From: an uncultured Clostridia bacterium
Lineage (GTDB): Bacteria; Bacillota; Clostridia; Oscillospirales; Acutalibacteraceae
Reading direction: 5' to 3'
Assembly: GCA_945875045.1 (NCBI GenBank)
Contig: CAMCIX010000043.1
Span: 1-9,131 of the forward strand
Length of the DNA: 9,131 nt
Of the stretch, positions 6,775 to 9,131 are shown piece by piece. The notes under the pieces were generated by a model. It saw nothing but the letters and a program-made list of their open reading frames with translations. It was not told the origin of the DNA and did not search any database. Every line of letters starts with the position of its first letter. Position 1 is the stretch's first letter. A program made the translations under genes and the position numbers.

Positions 6775-7775
6775 TCTTCTGTTTCGTCCGTTTCGGTATT
6801 ATCGTTTTCCTCTACCCTGTCAACGCTTCGGTCAACGTCGGGCACGGCTGGCTCGCACGCTTTTAGCGCGGCTATTGCAATTTCAATCATACCGTCGTCG
6901 GGCTCCTTGGTGGTTATCCTTTGCAGCCAAAGACCGGGGGCGGAGATGATTTTAGTCGCCAAATTATCGTATTTTCCGCAGATTTTAAGTACCTCAAAGC
7001 CCGCGCCGCAGACAAGCGGAATTAAAAGTATTTTTATTACCACCCATAACCAAGCGATATTGTAAACACTCGGGAAAATAATCTGCACTATCGTTGAAAA
7101 TATGATGCTTACAAGAATCATAAGTATCATAAACGAGGTGCCGCAACGTGGGTGGAAGCGGCGCTGTTCTCTTACGTTTTCTACAGTAAGCGGCAGACCC
7201 TTTTCGTAGCAGAAAATGGTCTTATGCTCCGCGCCGTGATACATAAAGACACGTTTAATATCCTTCATAAAGGAGACCGCCCAAACGTAAATTACAAATA
7301 TCGTAAGCTTTAAAAGCTGTTCAATGCTCGAACGGACAACAGGGGAAAAGTCGACCTTGAAAAGCGCGCGCAGTCCCTGCACCGCAAGGCGGGGCAGCAG
7401 CATAAACAGCACCACCGCCAGCGCAACGCCCAAAACCGAGGCTATCACCATAATAACGCTCATAAGGGCGCTTTCCTTTTTCTTTTCGCTCTCGGTCTTT
7501 TCCTTTTCCTCCTCGTCTAAATCGGTAAAGCCCGACTTATCGGCGGAGAGCATCATTGCCTTGTAGCCCTGAAGCATCGATTCGATAAAGCCCGCTATTC
7601 CTCGCAAAATCGGAAGCTTTAGAATTTTATATTTTTCCCTTACGCTTTTGCCGTTTAGATAGGTTATGTCTATCGACTTGTCGGGCATTCTTACCGCCAG
7701 AGCGGTTTTTTCGGGGCTTTTCATCATAATGCCCTCTATAAGCGCCTGACCGCCGATTGAAGTGTATTTTGCCAT
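6771..7775 (-). CDS. yqhQ: DUF1385/YqhQ family membrane protein of unknown function
   Basis: A 334-residue member of the DUF1385 family (COG3872, B. subtilis YqhQ); its biochemical role is not established to my knowledge. The N-terminus IGGQALIEGIMMKSP (7-21) is the family hallmark. A charged, Glu/Lys-rich linker (about 84-102) precedes four predicted membrane helices at about 103-127, 151-169, 213-234 and 239-258. Between helices 2 and 3 are the conserved polar motifs YHGAEHKTIFCYE (179-191) and FHPRCGTSF (207-215). Their His, Glu and Cys residues look like a metal or catalytic site; that is inference. The segment GLWLQRITTKEPDD (281-294) is also family-typical. The acidic tail (about 313-334) is poorly conserved in character. 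The ATG directly follows the kinase stop (TAGATG) with an AAGGAG site, and its stop overlaps prmC. Linkage to prmC is common in Firmicutes. Confidence 0.88.
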   Translation of the reverse strand: MAKYTSIGGQALIEGIMMKSPEKTALAVRMPDKSIDITYLNGKSVREKYKILKLPILRGIAGFIESMLQGYKAMMLSADKSGFTDLDEEEKEKTESEKKKESALMSVIMVIASVLGVALAVVLFMLLPRLAVQGLRALFKVDFSPVVRSSIEQLLKLTIFVIYVWAVSFMKDIKRVFMYHGAEHKTIFCYEKGLPLTVENVREQRRFHPRCGTSFMILMILVSIIFSTIVQIIFPSVYNIAWLWVVIKILLIPLVCGAGFEVLKICGKYDNLATKIISAPGLWLQRITTKEPDDGMIEIAIAALKACEPAVPDVDRSVDRVEENDNTETDETEE

Positions 7776-9131
7776 CTAATTCTCCTTCTCAGGTATTTCC
7801 TGTATTTCTGTTTCTTCCGTTTCCTCTGCGGGTTCGTAAAGCGGAAGAACTATCGTAACGGTGGTGCCCACGCCCTCGGCGCTTTCGATAAATAACAGTC
7901 CCTTATGCTGTTTTATTATCTCGTCCGCAACCGCGAGACCTATTCCCGAGCCTCTCACCGTCTTGTTAGCCTTATAAAATTTTTCCTTAACGCGGTCAAT
8001 ATCCTGCGCGGGGATTCCCACGCCGGTATCCTTGACCGTTATCCTTACGCAGCCCTCCTCGCCTGTCTGGTCGACGAGAACCTGACCGCCCTTTTCGGTA
8101 TATTTTACCGCATTGTCGATTATGTTAATAAATACCTGCTTAAGCCTGTTGGGGTCGCCCGAAACTATCATATCCTCTGCGGGACGGGTGAAAATAAGCT
8201 CGATTCCCTGCTGGCGGGCAAGCTCGATATACATATCCACCGATTCCGACAAAATTTGCGAAATATTAATAGGCTGTGATACAACCGAAAGCCGCCCTGT
8301 CTCCATTCTTGAAAAATCCAGCAGCTCCTCAACGAGGGAGGAAAGTCTGTCCGCCTCCGAAAGCACTACGTCAAGCCCTCGGCGCACCAGCTCCTCGTCG
8401 GTGCCGAGTGACATTTTCGCCGTCTCGCCCCAGCCGCGTATCGCGGTAAGCGGAGTTCTTAATTCGTGCGAAACCGAGGAAATAAAGTCGTTTTTAAGGT
8501 TTTCCGCCTGATTTAACTCCGACGCCATATAGTTAATAGTGTCGCAAAGCTCGCCTATCTCGTCGTTTTTCTTTATCTCAATTCTGGAATTGAAATCGCC
8601 CATTGCAATTTTTCTTGCGATATTGCTTACGTCCCTTATCGGCTGAACAATCGACCTTATGAAGAAAAGCCCCGAAAAGGCGCAGAACGCCAAAACCAAA
8701 ATCCCCGCCAGCACAAGGGTGAAAACAAGACCCGAAATTATCTTATTCGTGCGTTTAAGGGAGGTAATCCATCTGTACGCGCCTAAATACCTGCCCGAGG
8801 AATCGTAAAGCGCGGTTGTACCCGAAAGCACCTGCTCACCGTCCGCCGTGCGGCTTTTTAGCGAAGAGTAGCCGCCGCTCTTTTTTGCAATTTCATAATC
8901 GGGCATTTCCCTATCTGTCGGCTGAAAGCCTGTTGTTGTTACAATAATATTGCCGTTACGGTCTATAACCTGAACCTCTAACTTTGTTTTATAGGCGAAA
9001 TTTTCCGCAAGCTTGACCGCGCTGTCCTTAAAATTCGCCCTTGTCGTCCCCGAAAGGGAGTTAAACTCATAGCTAAGGTCGTTAGAGAGGGTCTCTATAC
9101 GTTCGGTGTAAAGGGAGCTTACAACCGCCGA
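7776..9131 (-). CDS. Membrane sensor histidine kinase, N-terminus cut by window edge
   Basis: The reading frame is open from the right edge, giving 451 visible residues. The Met at 8906 is internal, not the start: 75 codons upstream of it are open and protein-like. Visible order: extracytoplasmic sensor region (about 1-130, with VQVIDRNGNIIVTT resembling a PAS/Cache strand pair); transmembrane helix (about 131-160); HAMP (about 157-210); HisKA with phospho-acceptor H222 in SVSHELRTPLT; and HATPase_c with N box (N340 in NIIDNAVKYT), G1 box DTGVGIP (368-374), G2 box GSGIGLA (394-400) and a final GTT. The tail is Glu/Thr-rich. It should autophosphorylate in response to an envelope signal and pass phosphate to a response regulator, probably encoded just beyond the right edge. 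The signal and partner are unknown. The architecture resembles WalK/PhoR-type kinases, but I cannot assign an orthologue. Confidence 0.93.
   Translation of the reverse strand, partial: SAVVSSLYTERIETLSNDLSYEFNSLSGTTRANFKDSAVKLAENFAYKTKLEVQVIDRNGNIIVTTTGFQPTDREMPDYEIAKKSGGYSSLKSRTADGEQVLSGTTALYDSSGRYLGAYRWITSLKRTNKIISGLVFTLVLAGILVLAFCAFSGLFFIRSIVQPIRDVSNIARKIAMGDFNSRIEIKKNDEIGELCDTINYMASELNQAENLKNDFISSVSHELRTPLTAIRGWGETAKMSLGTDEELVRRGLDVVLSEADRLSSLVEELLDFSRMETGRLSVVSQPINISQILSESVDMYIELARQQGIELIFTRPAEDMIVSGDPNRLKQVFINIIDNAVKYTEKGGQVLVDQTGEEGCVRITVKDTGVGIPAQDIDRVKEKFYKANKTVRGSGIGLAVADEIIKQHKGLLFIESAEGVGTTVTIVLPLYEPAEETEETEIQEIPEKEN
7782..7787 (-). promoter_or_regulatory. Ribosome binding site of the DUF1385 gene inside the kinase gene
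   Basis: AAGGAG on the minus strand, 6 bases from the ATG at 7775-7773. It is encoded by the Glu-Lys-Glu codons just before the kinase stop. The TAG stop abuts the ATG with no gap. Confidence 0.85.

Larger units (their letters stand above)
1..9131 (-). other. Probable single polycistronic unit spanning the window
   Basis: All ten genes are co-directional. Junctions are, right to left: TAG directly abutting ATG, ATGA overlap, 16-base gap, TAATG overlap, 8-base overlap, ATGA overlap, 12-base gap, 14-base overlap and 16-base overlap. No hairpin plus T-run terminator fits in either gap, and I found no convincing promoter. Internal promoters inside coding sequence cannot be excluded, so co-transcription is inference from spacing. 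Confidence 0.6.

Noticed and set aside
6796..6823. Possible promoter for prmC/recA (TTGACA at 6823-6818 with a downstream AT-rich hexamer)
   Set aside because: The -35 match is perfect, but the hexamers at 15-17 base spacing fit TATAAT poorly, and the sequence is ordinary DUF1385 coding sequence.
7905..8511. Plus-strand frames opposite the histidine kinase catalytic domains
   Set aside because: They are antisense to HisKA/HATPase sequence and have no independent support.

Overview
This 9.1 kb window is a densely packed bacterial chromosome segment. All ten recognisable genes lie on the minus strand, so they are transcribed right to left. Neighbouring genes overlap or are separated by at most 16 bases. 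No tRNA, rRNA, CRISPR array, insertion sequence or non-coding stretch longer than 16 bases is visible. Gene families and context point to a low-to-mid GC Firmicute of class Clostridia, plausibly Oscillospirales/Ruminococcaceae-like. The clues are a DUF1385/YqhQ membrane protein next to prmC, a short Bacillus-type serine acetyltransferase next to cysS, recX directly behind recA, strong AAGGAG-type ribosome sites and some TTG starts. The taxonomic call is inference.

Layout in transcription order: (1) 9131-7776, a membrane sensor histidine kinase whose N-terminus lies beyond the right edge; (2) 7775-6771, a four-helix DUF1385/YqhQ protein of unknown biochemical function; (3) 6774-5932, prmC, the release factor glutamine methyltransferase; (4) 5915-4761, recA; (5) 4761-4129, recX, the RecA modulator; (6) about 4136-2811, rimO, the ribosomal protein S12 methylthiotransferase; (7) about 2814-2233, pgsA, phosphatidylglycerophosphate synthase; (8) 2220-1558, cysE, serine O-acetyltransferase, starting at TTG; (9) 1571-192, cysS, cysteinyl-tRNA synthetase; (10) 207-1, the N-terminal 69 residues of a TrmN6-type tRNA methyltransferase cut by the left edge.

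Together the genes cover translation quality (prmC, rimO, cysS, trmN6), recombination (recA, recX), phospholipid synthesis (pgsA), cysteine supply and charging (cysE, cysS), and an envelope signalling unit (kinase plus DUF1385). Junctions of the ATGA, TAATG and TAGATG type imply translational coupling. No internal terminator or convincing promoter is visible, so the window may be one long transcript.

I see no clear undescribed system here. The most interesting points are: recA buried in a housekeeping operon with no LexA-type box next to it; the kinase fused end to start with DUF1385; recX coupled to recA without its own strong ribosome site; and ribosome sites embedded in Glu-rich C-terminal codons of the upstream genes.
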